From the NCBI RefSeq assembly GCF_001005305.1, contig NZ_LBMH01000015.1, forward strand, positions 1-62,467: a DNA stretch of 62,467 nt. The letters run 5' to 3'. Origin of the DNA: Kordia zhangzhouensis (GTDB lineage Bacteria; Bacteroidota; Bacteroidia; Flavobacteriales; Flavobacteriaceae). The stretch's first letter is position 1. Every line of letters begins with the position of its first letter. A model generated the notes under the pieces. The model did no database searches, was not told the DNA's origin, and worked only from the letters and a program-made list of their open reading frames with translations. Made by a program: the position numbers and the translations under genes. Of the stretch, positions 9,601 through 19,299 are shown piece after piece.

Positions 9601-12600
9601 AGGAATTGGAAACGATTTAGCAATTGACGATATTTTTGTTAAGCAGCAATTATGCGATTCTGATGGCGATGGAATTTCAGATACAGTTGATTTAGATAAT
9701 GATAATGATGGAATTCCAAATGTTGTAGAACTCAACTTACCTGATAACGATAAAGATGCTACTCTATTCAATGACTCCGTAGTAACATGGGTTGATACAA
9801 ACAATAATGGTATGCACGATTTGTTTGAAAGTATCACCATACCCGATTCTGATGGTGATGGAACACCAGACTATATTGATTTAGATAGTGATAATGATGG
9901 TATTTTTGATAGTGTAGAATATGATGGTTTGGGAGATATTGATGTGAGTGGTGATGGAATTGGAACTGGAAATGATAAAGACGATGGAGATCCTTCTACT
10001 CAAGCAGATGGTGATGGAATACTTCCTATTATGGACTTAAATGATGATGGTGTAGGAAGCGACCACGGAAGTGCAAACTATCCAACACCTTTAGACAGTG
10101 ACGGAGATGGAATTCCAAATTACTTAGATGTAGATAGTTATGATGCGACAAACGATACTTCAAATGGCTCGGACATTAGTGGCACAATTTGGGCTCATTT
10201 AGATACCAACCACGATGGCATTATTGATGGAACGCTTGATGTGGATCATGATGGAATTTTAGATGCGTTTGATAGTAATACAAATTACTATGGATCTCCA
10301 AGAAATTTTGAAGATAAATATACACTATTCTTTGATGGAAGAAACGACTATGTAGAAGATAGTAATGTAATTAACTCTGGAGAAGCTACACTGATGGCAT
10401 TCATTCGAATTACAGGAAATAATGCAACCAATTCAACACGAACTGTTATTGGACAGCAAAACTTTAATATTACTGTAAACACAGATAATACAGTAAGTGT
10501 CTCTCTAAATGGTGTTGCACTAATTACCTCTACATCAACTGTTGTAAATGAAATCTGGACGCATATAGCAGCAACTACTTCATCAGGAGAAACAACACTA
10601 TTTATAAATGGAGAAGAAAGTGGCTCTGCTAGTTTGGGACTTTTAACTTCAGACACGTCCAATTTTACAATTGGAAAAGAATCAGAAATGGACGCCAATT
10701 ATTTTGCAGGAGAAATTGATGAGGTTCGGGTTTTTAATAAAGCATTATCTAATCAAGAACTTCAGCGTATGGTATATCAAGAATTGGATGATGTAAATAG
10801 CTTCGATAGTGGAAAAATAATCCCATACAATATTTCAACCTCTTTAGGCACCTCTTTAGTAAAATACTATAAAATGGATGCTTATAAAGACGATATTTTG
10901 GATAACAAAACAACTTCAACTATTGATGAAAATACAGGAGCTAGGATATATAATATCAAAAACATCTATCCACAAACGGCTCCATTACCTTATGAAACTA
11001 CTGCTGATGGAAATTGGACAACTCTAAGCACTTGGTTACATGGTAGTGTGTGGGATATCACCAATGTGACCTCCAATAAAGATTGGTCAATCGTGCACAT
11101 AAAGAACAATATTAGTACCTCAGATACGCATAAAGGTATTGGTTTACTAATTAATGCAGGGGTAAAACTAGAGGTTACCAACAATGTAGAGTTGTCAAAC
11201 TCTTGGTATTTAAATCTTGATGGAGAAATTGATCTACAAGGAGAGTCACAATTAGTTCAAACGAGTAGCAGCACAATTGTTGCCGGAGCTAATGGGAAAC
11301 TAGAAAGAGATCAGCAAGGAACAATAAATCTATATACATACAACTACTGGTCATCACCTGTACACTCTAACAACCCTAATGCTCTTATTGATGGAGATGA
11401 AACCTACACTCTACAAAATGTTCTTATGGATGGAACAGATGCTAGCAATCCTGTAGCCATTAACTTTGTGAGCGGATTAAATGGAAATGGCACAACGACG
11501 CCAATCCAACTGGCCGAATATTGGATTTGGAAATTTGTTAACAGTCTAGATGATGACTATTCGCAATGGCAGCAAGTACTTAGTGGAGGAAATCTCTCTG
11601 TTGGAGAAGGATATACAATGAAAGGTCCATCAACAAGTCCTTTAACTAATTTGCAAAACTATACATTTAGAGGCGTGCCCAATAATGGAACTATTTCATT
11701 AAACATCACAGGAGGAAACAACTATTTAGTAGGAAACCCTTACCCTTCGGCTATAGACGCAAACGAAGTTCTGAATGATAATACAAACCTTAATGGAACA
11801 TTATATTTTTGGGAACACTATGGAGGAAACTCTCATGCGTTAGCAGAATACCAAGGAGGTTATGGGCTTTACAACCTGTCAGGAGGAACACCTGCTATTG
11901 CTGATGCAGATGTAGATAGTGGAGGAACGGCACTCAAAACACCAAGAAGATATATTCCTGTAGCCCAAGGATTTTTTGTGGTAGCAGATTCTGACGGCTT
12001 AGTTACTTTTGAAAATGATCAGAGAATATTTGTAACTGAAGAGGGAAATACCAATTCGTGGTTCTACAGAAGTGGAAATAATGAAACTGCATTCATTGAA
12101 AACGAAAATAATAACTTACCTGAAGATGTGCGCCCTAAATTCAGAATCAAATACCATTCGCCTGAAAACTACGAGCGTCATTTATTACTTACGGTTGATG
12201 AAAATGCAACCAATCAATATGATTGGGGATATGATGGTGCGTTGATTGAAGATAATGTAGAAGACATGTCATGGTTACTCAATGGAACCAACTATGTGAT
12301 ACAAGGAATCAATGAAGTTAATGAAACGACTATTTTACCATTAAGCGTTAAAACTCAAAATGGTGGAATTATAGAAATTAGTATTCATGCCCTAGAAAAT
12401 GTAGCGAATGATGTACAAATATATATTGAAGACTTATATAACAATACGTACCATGATTTAAGGGCAAATAACTATTCTACTACAGTTGCTTCTGGTGTAA
12501 TTTCTGATCGTTTCAGAATCGTATTTGCAGATAACACATTAGCTGTAAACGAATTTGAAGTTGCCGAGGACATTCTAATGCATTACAATACAATCACAAA

Positions 12601-12805
12601 CTCTTTGGTTATAAAAAATCCTAAAAAACGCAACGTAGAAACCCTAAGTATTCATAATTTATTGGGACAAACGTTACTCAAAGAACAACTGAATACTTCC
12701 TTAGAAGAAGTAAATCTCCCTATATCACTTCAAACAGGGGTATATATTATTACCATGCAAACAGAAGGAATTACGATTACCAAAAAACAAATCATACATA
12801 ACTAA
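6602..12805 (+). CDS. Giant T9SS-exported mosaic protein: fnIII, GEVED, choice-of-anchor D, TSP3, LamG
   Basis: 2067 aa. The signal peptide ends near SLSQ (about residue 36). Visible modules in order: a beta-sandwich region; an HYR-like segment; fibronectin III (about 383-466); a GEVED domain (471-625); a choice-of-anchor D domain (632-758); clusters of thrombospondin type 3 calcium repeats of the DSDGDGI/DNDNDGI type (from about 761, 1017, 1081 and 1164); a LamG/concanavalin-like domain (1239-1394); a long C-terminal region; and a T9SS sorting domain in the last 70 residues (LLGQTLLKE, GVYIITMQT, KKQIIHN). It is probably a cell-surface adhesin or structural protein. It lies 37 bases before the next gene, with which it shares the fnIII-GEVED module. 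Confidence 0.88.
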   Translation: MNQYISFYTYFICNFSTKRTLFFILSLLCFSDSLSQTTIARQQFNNGSSTGQVTIAAQYASSNITTHQGTDDWDYVATSTNGVIRVVNSSVTAPASSDYCLEFKNYWDNQPSIALADQDISLYTSVTFSIAYHSLGDPDNAEDLWLDYSYYESGTWVNISVKLIEGTNDASDALAFGVSGVHTNPYTVSIPDTATGFRATIRCDFQNASGGNDNYYIDDLILEGTLSITPPQANCNDISITLDAFDNATIIPADIDNGSTVDSGVPILSIDKANFTCSDIGTNIITLTVEDSYGFTDTCTATVTVNPYTGILVAPSLPNVTTYCDYTASAQTISYQCRTITPTTSDPLTFSAQGNYTIHWLYYDSVTGNSATAVEMVSIVATTAPSNISASTIEATTATITWDELTAISSYEIQYREVGATSWTSVLSPDNTLNIVGLRSNTNYELQVSAICNGSNSAFSTMFNFMTPNHVYCTPNVPNTNAAHYINRVRFGSLAQNIDNSSGYDNGYGDYSANVADVYIGNTETIRIDVNKEQNWMQVGFAVWIDLNNDGDFTDVGEDIWFQGGTGTGGTIAGNSVSTSFTIPTSATAGLTRMRIAFRNWWHPTDSCDGSFDGNLGEYEDYSVNLMIDPSSPGEIAVSGNGNNITNGAVLADATVDNGTDFAVYDIYEGTITKVYTITNNGGLDLNLVGSPIIQSSGSTDFTVTQPSDTVLSVGETTTFTVSYNPSTLAVHQAIISIGSDDTDENPFTFVVRGEGVQTFPDTDGDGITDNVDIDDDNDGIVDTLENASCSSSSNATQTEVVFLNESFGSNAGTRVEIDAFTIGVTTSYCYEDGSGTACATAFNPTSLNDGEYTVYHQIANGDGVDQTPIGDISQWADDYWYVGEDHTPGDVDGRMAIFNADEEPGIFFEADIVGVTPNVPITYGFSALNIDRIDAPDIATRLRPEVQILIYDPNGNQIATATSGLIPPTSPAGDWVDVSATFTTSFTQFKVQLINSQLGGIGNDLAIDDIFVKQQLCDSDGDGISDTVDLDNDNDGIPNVVELNLPDNDKDATLFNDSVVTWVDTNNNGMHDLFESITIPDSDGDGTPDYIDLDSDNDGIFDSVEYDGLGDIDVSGDGIGTGNDKDDGDPSTQADGDGILPIMDLNDDGVGSDHGSANYPTPLDSDGDGIPNYLDVDSYDATNDTSNGSDISGTIWAHLDTNHDGIIDGTLDVDHDGILDAFDSNTNYYGSPRNFEDKYTLFFDGRNDYVEDSNVINSGEATLMAFIRITGNNATNSTRTVIGQQNFNITVNTDNTVSVSLNGVALITSTSTVVNEIWTHIAATTSSGETTLFINGEESGSASLGLLTSDTSNFTIGKESEMDANYFAGEIDEVRVFNKALSNQELQRMVYQELDDVNSFDSGKIIPYNISTSLGTSLVKYYKMDAYKDDILDNKTTSTIDENTGARIYNIKNIYPQTAPLPYETTADGNWTTLSTWLHGSVWDITNVTSNKDWSIVHIKNNISTSDTHKGIGLLINAGVKLEVTNNVELSNSWYLNLDGEIDLQGESQLVQTSSSTIVAGANGKLERDQQGTINLYTYNYWSSPVHSNNPNALIDGDETYTLQNVLMDGTDASNPVAINFVSGLNGNGTTTPIQLAEYWIWKFVNSLDDDYSQWQQVLSGGNLSVGEGYTMKGPSTSPLTNLQNYTFRGVPNNGTISLNITGGNNYLVGNPYPSAIDANEVLNDNTNLNGTLYFWEHYGGNSHALAEYQGGYGLYNLSGGTPAIADADVDSGGTALKTPRRYIPVAQGFFVVADSDGLVTFENDQRIFVTEEGNTNSWFYRSGNNETAFIENENNNLPEDVRPKFRIKYHSPENYERHLLLTVDENATNQYDWGYDGALIEDNVEDMSWLLNGTNYVIQGINEVNETTILPLSVKTQNGGIIEISIHALENVANDVQIYIEDLYNNTYHDLRANNYSTTVASGVISDRFRIVFADNTLAVNEFEVAEDILMHYNTITNSLVIKNPKKRNVETLSIHNLLGQTLLKEQLNTSLEEVNLPISLQTGVYIITMQTEGITITKKQIIHN

Positions 12806-12842
12806 ACAACAAACGTTAACTTAAACAAACCTACTTATTCAC

Positions 12843-15752
12843 ATGTATAAAAAATTACTTTTTTTAGCATTGCTATGCATGTCATATAGCTTTGCGCAAG
12901 GCCCTATGACACCTTTACCTTCATCTGTTACTTCTGGTTCAGATTGGAATACTACGACGCTTACCGCAGATTTTGCTTTTGACTTTCCTTGGGAAATTAC
13001 CTACGGCCCCGATAATAATCTTTGGATTACGGAACGCGTCGGAGAAAAAATAGTACGTATAGGAACTACTGGAGGAAGCATTACTACAATGATTGATCTA
13101 AGCAGCAAAGTAACCAATGCAAAGCAAGGAGGATTAATGGGAATGGCAGTACATCCAGCACTATACAATGATATCACTACCGTAACCAACAATTATGTGT
13201 ATGCAGCCTATACCTATACTGATGGAGGCCTAAAAGTTCGATTGGTACGCTTAGTATACAACAACACTACTGGAACACTTACAGAAGATACTTCATTAGA
13301 TGCCAATGGAACAATTTTAGAAGGTCTTCCAGGGAGCGCAGATCATAATTCAGGACGATTAATCATTGGACCAGATTTGAAACTATACTATACTGTTGGA
13401 GATCAAGGAGCTAATCAATTTGATTACTCATGCAACCCTGTACTATCTCAGGTATTGCCAACATCTTCTACAGATTATGATAATTACCCAGGAAAAACAC
13501 TTCGTATCAATCTAGATGGATCTATTCCCGCAGATAACCCTGTATTCAACAATGTGCAAAGTCATGTATTTAGTTACGGACATAGAAATGCACAAGGAAT
13601 TATCTTTGCTGAAGATGGAACTCTGTATAGCTCTGAACATGGGGCTAAAGTAGATGACGAAATTAATATTATTTATAAAGGTAAAAACTATGGTTGGCCA
13701 GAAATTGCCGGATATTATGATAACATGGCATATACGTATTGTAATTGGTCTTCATTAGGAGGAGCTTGTAATGCAAATGATTTTAGTGATCATAATTGTC
13801 CTGTGGGAGCAGAAACAGCTACTGAATACGAATCGTATCCAACAATCAATGATGTTCCAGTAAATTTTCAACCACCAATAGGAACGTATGGTAGTACTAC
13901 CAATGTTGATCCTTCAGGAGGTTGGTTTACATGGCCTACAATAGCACCTTCAGGAATTGATATTCATGAATCCAACAATATTCCTGGATGGGGACGATCG
14001 TTGCTCATTCCAGCACTAAAAAAAGGAACAATTTACAGGGCAAAAATTACTGCTAGTGGAGATGATATAGTAGGTGATAGCTATGAAGAATTTCACTCGT
14101 CAAATGACCGCTATAGAGACATCGCAATATCTCCTGACGGACTTACAATTTATGCTGTTACTGATAATAGCGGAGGAACGTCAGGCCCTTCTTCTACAAG
14201 TGGTGTTTCCATTGAAAATGGAGGTACAATTATAAAAATAGAATATATAGGTTCGCAAGTTTCCAATCCGCCAGTAGCCATTTGTCAAGACATTACCGTA
14301 ACTTTAAATCCAACAGGTAATGCAACAATCAATGCTTCACAAATAAATAATGGTTCTACAGGCGGTGCTGCAGGAATCAGTTCTGTAACCATTAATAGAG
14401 ATACATTCGATTGTTCTCATGTGGGAACTCCGCAAACTGTTTGGCTTACGGTAACTGATAATGAGGGAAATGAAAGCAGATGTTCTTCAACTGTTACTGT
14501 TCAACCAAATGCAAACCCAACACCTATTTCTTCACCAACACTTGATGACATCGTAAGCAATTGTGCCATTACAGTTGCGGCACCTTCAGTAATATCAAAT
14601 GGTTGTGTAGAAATTACAGCAACTACCAGCAATCAAATCACATATACTGCAGGACAAAGTGGAACAATAACATGGTCTTTCAACGATAATGGAAATATTG
14701 TAACCGCTACTCAAAATGTAGTAGTTAATGCCATTCCAGTTCCATCAAATATAATAATTTCACCTGGAGCAACTTCCGCAAGCGTTACTTGGGATGCTGT
14801 TGAAGATGTTACTTTTGATGTACGGTATCGACCAATTTCCGGAGGCGCATGGACTACTACAATAGCTCCAACAAATATGGTAACGCTTACAGGGTTAACA
14901 ACGCTAACAGACTACGAACTGGAAATCAGAAGTAATTGTGGAGCTAGTCAATCGGCATATAGTTTTCCAGAATATTTTACCACTACAACCATCACATATT
15001 GCACACCTAACGTTCCTAATACTGCTGCAGGGCATTACATTAATAGAGTTCGTTTTGGTTCGCAGGCTCAAAACATCGATTACTCTTCAGGTTTTGACAA
15101 CGGTTATGGAAACTATACAGTAAACATTGCTGATGTAGACATAGGAAGTACTGAAACTATTCAAATTGATGTGAATAGAGATCAAAACTGGATGGAAGTA
15201 GGATTTGCTGTTTGGATTGATTTCAATCAAGATGGTGATTTTACAGATTCTGGGGAAAATGTATGGTTTCAAGGTGGCTCAGGTACAAGTGGAACCATTA
15301 ATGGGGATTATATCTCGGCCAATATCGCGATTCCAAATTCAGCCTTTGAAGGACAAACTAGAATGCGTGTAGCATTCAGAAATTGGTGGCATCCTACAGA
15401 TTCTTGTGATGGAAGCTTTGATGGAAATTTAGGAGAGTATGAAGATTACACAATCAATATCATTGGAAATACACTTTCAATAACTGATGAAATATCGGTA
15501 AACTCAATTCGAGTGTTTCCAAATCCTGTTAGAGATATCGTTACCATTGCTTTGCCTTCTCAATATCAAGAATCACAAATACTACTTACACTGGTTGATG
15601 CACAAGGAAGAGTTGTATCTCAAAAACAAATCGATTCAAGTGAAAATGTATTAAAATTTAACGGATTAAAAAATGCAAATAAAGGAGTCTATTTCCTAAA
15701 AATACAATCATCTGAGGAAATCATAACTGTTAAAAAGCTTGTAAAACTATAA
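12843..15752 (+). CDS. T9SS-exported PQQ-dependent sugar dehydrogenase with fnIII and GEVED domains
   Basis: 969 aa with a signal peptide ending at SFAQ (residue 19). Residues 40-475 form a six-bladed soluble glucose/sorbosone dehydrogenase propeller: FPWEITYGPD near the start, DHNSGRLIIGPD with the probable catalytic base His168, YGHRNAQG, SSEHGAKVDDEIN and NYGWPEIAGY. Such enzymes use PQQ and calcium to oxidise sugars, or in some relatives act on other surface carbohydrates. HYR-like, fnIII (633-714) and GEVED (720-871) modules follow, then a T9SS sorting domain (890-969) with VFPNPVRD. PQQ synthesis genes are not in the window, and the actual substrate is unknown. It is probably co-transcribed with the 2067-aa protein upstream. 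Confidence 0.9.
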   Translation: MYKKLLFLALLCMSYSFAQGPMTPLPSSVTSGSDWNTTTLTADFAFDFPWEITYGPDNNLWITERVGEKIVRIGTTGGSITTMIDLSSKVTNAKQGGLMGMAVHPALYNDITTVTNNYVYAAYTYTDGGLKVRLVRLVYNNTTGTLTEDTSLDANGTILEGLPGSADHNSGRLIIGPDLKLYYTVGDQGANQFDYSCNPVLSQVLPTSSTDYDNYPGKTLRINLDGSIPADNPVFNNVQSHVFSYGHRNAQGIIFAEDGTLYSSEHGAKVDDEINIIYKGKNYGWPEIAGYYDNMAYTYCNWSSLGGACNANDFSDHNCPVGAETATEYESYPTINDVPVNFQPPIGTYGSTTNVDPSGGWFTWPTIAPSGIDIHESNNIPGWGRSLLIPALKKGTIYRAKITASGDDIVGDSYEEFHSSNDRYRDIAISPDGLTIYAVTDNSGGTSGPSSTSGVSIENGGTIIKIEYIGSQVSNPPVAICQDITVTLNPTGNATINASQINNGSTGGAAGISSVTINRDTFDCSHVGTPQTVWLTVTDNEGNESRCSSTVTVQPNANPTPISSPTLDDIVSNCAITVAAPSVISNGCVEITATTSNQITYTAGQSGTITWSFNDNGNIVTATQNVVVNAIPVPSNIIISPGATSASVTWDAVEDVTFDVRYRPISGGAWTTTIAPTNMVTLTGLTTLTDYELEIRSNCGASQSAYSFPEYFTTTTITYCTPNVPNTAAGHYINRVRFGSQAQNIDYSSGFDNGYGNYTVNIADVDIGSTETIQIDVNRDQNWMEVGFAVWIDFNQDGDFTDSGENVWFQGGSGTSGTINGDYISANIAIPNSAFEGQTRMRVAFRNWWHPTDSCDGSFDGNLGEYEDYTINIIGNTLSITDEISVNSIRVFPNPVRDIVTIALPSQYQESQILLTLVDAQGRVVSQKQIDSSENVLKFNGLKNANKGVYFLKIQSSEEIITVKKLVKL

Positions 15753-15789
15753 CATACAAGCTTCGTTTAATTTTTAGTGTTCCTAGCAA

Positions 15790-15846
15790 AAAAACACCTA
15801 TTCTGCATGATGACTGCGTTCAGTGTCTGGCAGAATAGGTGTTTTT
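15790..15846 (+). terminator. Terminator closing the giant secreted protein operon
   Basis: The 17-base arms at 15790-15806 and 15830-15846 pair perfectly, with A and T tracts at their outer ends. The 23-base loop contains its own small stem, ACTG-CGTT-CAGT. The stop codon of the dehydrogenase gene ends at 15752. Confidence 0.88.
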
Positions 15847-16117
15847 GTTGCAATGAAAGGATATGGATTTCTAAAAAAGGAAGAAAATAATCAATTAGCG
15901 CACATAAAAACGTGGTTTAAATCAAACAGATGAGGTTTTGTAGATATTTTATAAAAGGTACCTACTCTCCTAAAAATGTTCAAAAGTTTGTAATATCACT
16001 AAAAAACCTAGAGTTTATCCGAGTTTTTTCTCAATTTTTCAAAAAGAAATGTATTTTTACCCTTCTGTATACTAAACGCTTAACTTTTTAGTTTTACAAA
16101 TACAAAATTGAATCAAC
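15847..16117. other. Region upstream of sprE/porW
   Basis: This stretch is non-coding. The only promoter-like sequence for sprE is TATTTTTA at 16052-16059, one mismatch from TAnnTTTG. No RNA gene or repeat is seen. Confidence 0.4.
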
Positions 16118-18649
16118 TTGAAAAAAACACTATATACATCGGTAACCTTATCAATACTAGGAGTTTTGCTCTTTAGTTGTTCTACCAAAAAAGACACTTT
16201 TATCAACCGAAATTTTCATGCGGTAACCACCAAATATAATGTATTATTTAATGGAAATGTTGCCTTTGAAGAAGGTCGTGAAGCCTTAATGGATGCTTAT
16301 ATTGACAATTACTGGGAAATCCTTCCTGTTGAACGTATGGAAGTACAAGATGAACTTACGCTTCCTGGAAAAGGTGGAAAAAATCCAAATTTTAAAAAAG
16401 CAGAAGAAAAAGCGGTAAAAGCGATTCAAAAGCATTCTATGGAAATTAATGGTCGTCAACGCAATCCGCAAATAGATGAGGCTTATTTACTACTAGGAAA
16501 AGCTCGCTATTTTGATCAGCGATTTATACCTGCGTTAGAAGCTTTTAATTACACAATAAGTGAATATCCAAATAGTGACAAAATTAACGAAACAAAAATT
16601 TGGAGAGAAAAGACACATCTTCGATTGGAAAATGAAGAATTTGCCATAGCAAATCTTAAAAAAATCTTGCGCTATGAAAAACTAAGCGATCAAGAATATG
16701 CTGATGCAAATGCAGTTTTAGGGCAGGCATATATCAATCTAAAACATAAAGATAGTGCTGTACAAGTGCTAAAACGAGCGGTTACGACTACAAAAATCAA
16801 TGAGGAAAAAGGGCGTTATAACTATATTATTGGACAATTATTCAATGAATTAGGATATAAAGACAGTGCCAATATGGCTTTTGATAAAGTAATAGATCTC
16901 AATAGAAAATCACCTCGTGTATACATGATTAATGCGTACGTTGAAAAAGCAAAAAACTATGATCTGGAAAAAGGAGACAAAGAAGAATTTTTAGAAATGT
17001 TAACGGATTTAGCTGAAAATCGAGAAAATAGACCTTTTTTAGATAGAATTTATAGACGTTTAGCAGCATTTCACTTGTCACAAGACTCATTAACCTTAGC
17101 GGAAGAATATTTTAACAAATCGATTCGAAAAGTTACTACAGATAAATACCTAAAAGCTTTAGATTACGAAAATATTGCTGCACTACGTTTTGACGAAGCC
17201 AAATACAAGGAAGCAGGTATGTATTATGATAGCACACTTGTAAACTTGGAAAAAAACACGCGTAAATTTAGACGTATTGAAAAGAAAAAAGCCAATTTAG
17301 AAGACGTAATTGCTTATGAAAATGTTGCCTACACTAACGATAGTATATTAAAACTAGTGAACTATACAGATGCAGAACGCACGTCTTATTTTCAAAAACA
17401 TATTGACTTATTAAAAGCAGCAGAAGAAGAGCGAAAAAAAGCTAAAGAAGATTCAGAATATAGAGAAAGCTTTGTGGCTAACGAATTTGCAACTGGGAGA
17501 AACTCTGGACCTAGAAGTGGAGAAGGCGATTTTTACTTTTATAATCAAACAACAGTTGCTTACGGTAAAAATGAATTCCGAAAAAAATGGGGAGAACGAT
17601 CTTTGGAAGATAATTGGAGACTATTTAATAAAAGTACGGTTTCTAAAAACACAGTTGGTCAAAATCAAGCTACTACAGCAGATTCAAGTGCAGACGATAT
17701 ATACTCAGTAGCTTATTATACGGACAAAATCCCTACCGATACGAAGGTTATTGATAGTCTTACGAAAGACAGAAATTTTGCGTATTATCAGTTGGGGTTG
17801 ATATATAAAGAAAAGTTTAAAGAGTATGAACTAGCAGTACAACGTTTAGAACAACTATTAAAAAATAATCCAGAAGAAAAACTCGTTCTGCCATCAAAAT
17901 ACAATCTATATAAATTGTACACTCTTTTAGAGCAATCAACAGCGGCAGAGAAATATAAAAATGATATTCTTTCCAATCATGGTAACAGTCGCTATGCTCA
18001 AATTTTAAGAAACCCACAAGAGGTAATTGCTTCAGACGAAAACAGTCCTGAAAACTTATATGCGAAAACCTATAAAAAATTTACAGAACAACAATTTGAA
18101 GAAGCACTAACAGATGCTAATACCTACATTCTTCAATTTACAGGAGAACCAATCGTGCCTAAATTTGAAATGTTAAAAGCAATTGCCATTGCTCGTTTAG
18201 ACGGATATAATGCATACAAAGAAGCGTTGAATTATGTTGCACTAAACTACCCAAACAATGAAGAAGGGAAGCAAGCACAAGAAATCATTAATACATCACT
18301 GCCCAAAATAGCAAACAAAACACTGGTAAATGATGATAAATCTACCAGCTTTAAAATCATTTATGCGTTTCAAAAAAACGAAACCGAAGCAATGGAAGCT
18401 ATAGAAAAAACTATCAATCAAATGATTGAAGATAAAAATTACAACTCGCTTTCCATTTCACGTGATGTATATGACAGGAGTCAACATTTCGTAGTTATAC
18501 ACGGTTTCAAAACCAAATTAGCCGCCGTTACGGTGGAAGATATATTGGAAACGTTCAAGGAGTACAAAATTGCAAAGGAAAATGTAATTATGTCTTCGGA
18601 GAATTATCAAACCATTCAAATACATAAAAATCTTGACGAGTTAAAATAA
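16118..18649 (+). CDS. sprE: T9SS periplasmic lipoprotein SprE/PorW
   Basis: 843 aa. The start is TTG at 16118, giving MKKTLYTS and a lipobox LLFSC (Cys21). The mature protein consists mostly of TPR-like helical repeats, followed by a C-terminal SPOR-like segment. The N-terminal block NRNFHAVTTKYNVLFNGN and the overall length are characteristic of the SprE/PorW family. In Flavobacterium johnsoniae SprE is needed for gliding and type IX secretion. The protein is thought to link the periplasmic side of the secretion motor to the outer-membrane translocon. It would serve the four T9SS cargo proteins in this window. Downstream lie a bactofilin and the ATP synthase genes, an order I recall from other flavobacteria. 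Confidence 0.88.
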   Translation: MKKTLYTSVTLSILGVLLFSCSTKKDTFINRNFHAVTTKYNVLFNGNVAFEEGREALMDAYIDNYWEILPVERMEVQDELTLPGKGGKNPNFKKAEEKAVKAIQKHSMEINGRQRNPQIDEAYLLLGKARYFDQRFIPALEAFNYTISEYPNSDKINETKIWREKTHLRLENEEFAIANLKKILRYEKLSDQEYADANAVLGQAYINLKHKDSAVQVLKRAVTTTKINEEKGRYNYIIGQLFNELGYKDSANMAFDKVIDLNRKSPRVYMINAYVEKAKNYDLEKGDKEEFLEMLTDLAENRENRPFLDRIYRRLAAFHLSQDSLTLAEEYFNKSIRKVTTDKYLKALDYENIAALRFDEAKYKEAGMYYDSTLVNLEKNTRKFRRIEKKKANLEDVIAYENVAYTNDSILKLVNYTDAERTSYFQKHIDLLKAAEEERKKAKEDSEYRESFVANEFATGRNSGPRSGEGDFYFYNQTTVAYGKNEFRKKWGERSLEDNWRLFNKSTVSKNTVGQNQATTADSSADDIYSVAYYTDKIPTDTKVIDSLTKDRNFAYYQLGLIYKEKFKEYELAVQRLEQLLKNNPEEKLVLPSKYNLYKLYTLLEQSTAAEKYKNDILSNHGNSRYAQILRNPQEVIASDENSPENLYAKTYKKFTEQQFEEALTDANTYILQFTGEPIVPKFEMLKAIAIARLDGYNAYKEALNYVALNYPNNEEGKQAQEIINTSLPKIANKTLVNDDKSTSFKIIYAFQKNETEAMEAIEKTINQMIEDKNYNSLSISRDVYDRSQHFVVIHGFKTKLAAVTVEDILETFKEYKIAKENVIMSSENYQTIQIHKNLDELK

Positions 18650-18696
18650 AAAGAATAGCCTAACCAAATTATATAATACCCCAAACTAAAAAAATC

Positions 18697-19107
18697 ATGT
18701 TTTCAGAATCTAAAAAAAACAAAAACGGAGAAGCAACCCGCGGTCAATCAAATCGTATTGGAAAATCAACACACATAAAAGGTGATGTAGTCTCAGAAGC
18801 AGATTTTAGAATAGATGGAAAACTAGAAGGAAGTGTAAAAACTACAGGAAAAATTGTCATTGGAGCAAGCGGAGTCATTACTGGAAAAGTTAATTGTACC
18901 AATGCTGATATTGAAGGACGTTTTGAAGGAGAGCTTTTAGTGTCAAACTTACTTACCATAAAAAGCACAGCTACAATTGAAGGTGAAATCACAATAGGAA
19001 AACTTTCGGTTGAGCCTGGGGCGTCATTAAATGCTTCCTGTACTATGAAAACGGGTATCAAAGAACTCAAATCAAGTGAAGGAAAAAAAGCCGACAAAAC
19101 AGCTTAA
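18697..19107 (+). CDS. Bactofilin (polymer-forming cytoskeletal protein)
   Basis: 136 aa. After a basic Asn/Lys-rich tail comes the bactofilin beta-helix core: HIKGDVVSEADFRIDGKLE, then repeated G-x-I/V-x-G rungs to about residue 115. Bactofilins self-assemble into filaments without nucleotide and help localise cell-wall or envelope factors at the membrane. The gene begins 47 bases after sprE. Its 3' end overlaps the atpZ/I-like gene by 32 bases, so the two are probably translationally linked. Confidence 0.88.
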   Translation: MFSESKKNKNGEATRGQSNRIGKSTHIKGDVVSEADFRIDGKLEGSVKTTGKIVIGASGVITGKVNCTNADIEGRFEGELLVSNLLTIKSTATIEGEITIGKLSVEPGASLNASCTMKTGIKELKSSEGKKADKTA

Positions 19108-19297
19108 TAAGCTCATCCGATTCTCAGGATTAGGAATACAAATGGGAGTTACGTTCTATTTGGCAGCCTACTTTGGCAAAAAACTAGATACATACTACGG
19201 AAATGAAAAAAAGATAATTACTTTTATCTTCATTATTATTGCCTTAGTTGCAACCATGTACAGTGTTATTACACAACTCAAGAAAATAAAAGATTAA
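19076..19297 (+). CDS. AtpZ/AtpI-family F1Fo ATPase accessory protein
   Basis: 73 aa from a GTG start at 19076, inside the end of the bactofilin gene. Two transmembrane helices are visible (about 15-32 and 43-63), with a short loop AYFGKKLDTYYG between them, the usual AtpZ/AtpI layout. These proteins help assemble the c-ring or take part in magnesium/calcium movement. Position upstream of the DUF6168 and atpB genes supports the call. Confidence 0.8.
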   Translation: MKEKKPTKQLNKLIRFSGLGIQMGVTFYLAAYFGKKLDTYYGNEKKIITFIFIIIALVATMYSVITQLKKIKD

Positions 19298-19299
19298 AC

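Noticed and set aside
8797-10698. Minus-strand ORFs of 94-122 aa within the giant secreted protein gene
   Set aside because: They are mirror frames of Asp/Gly-rich repeats; Ser/Val-rich composition and no start context.
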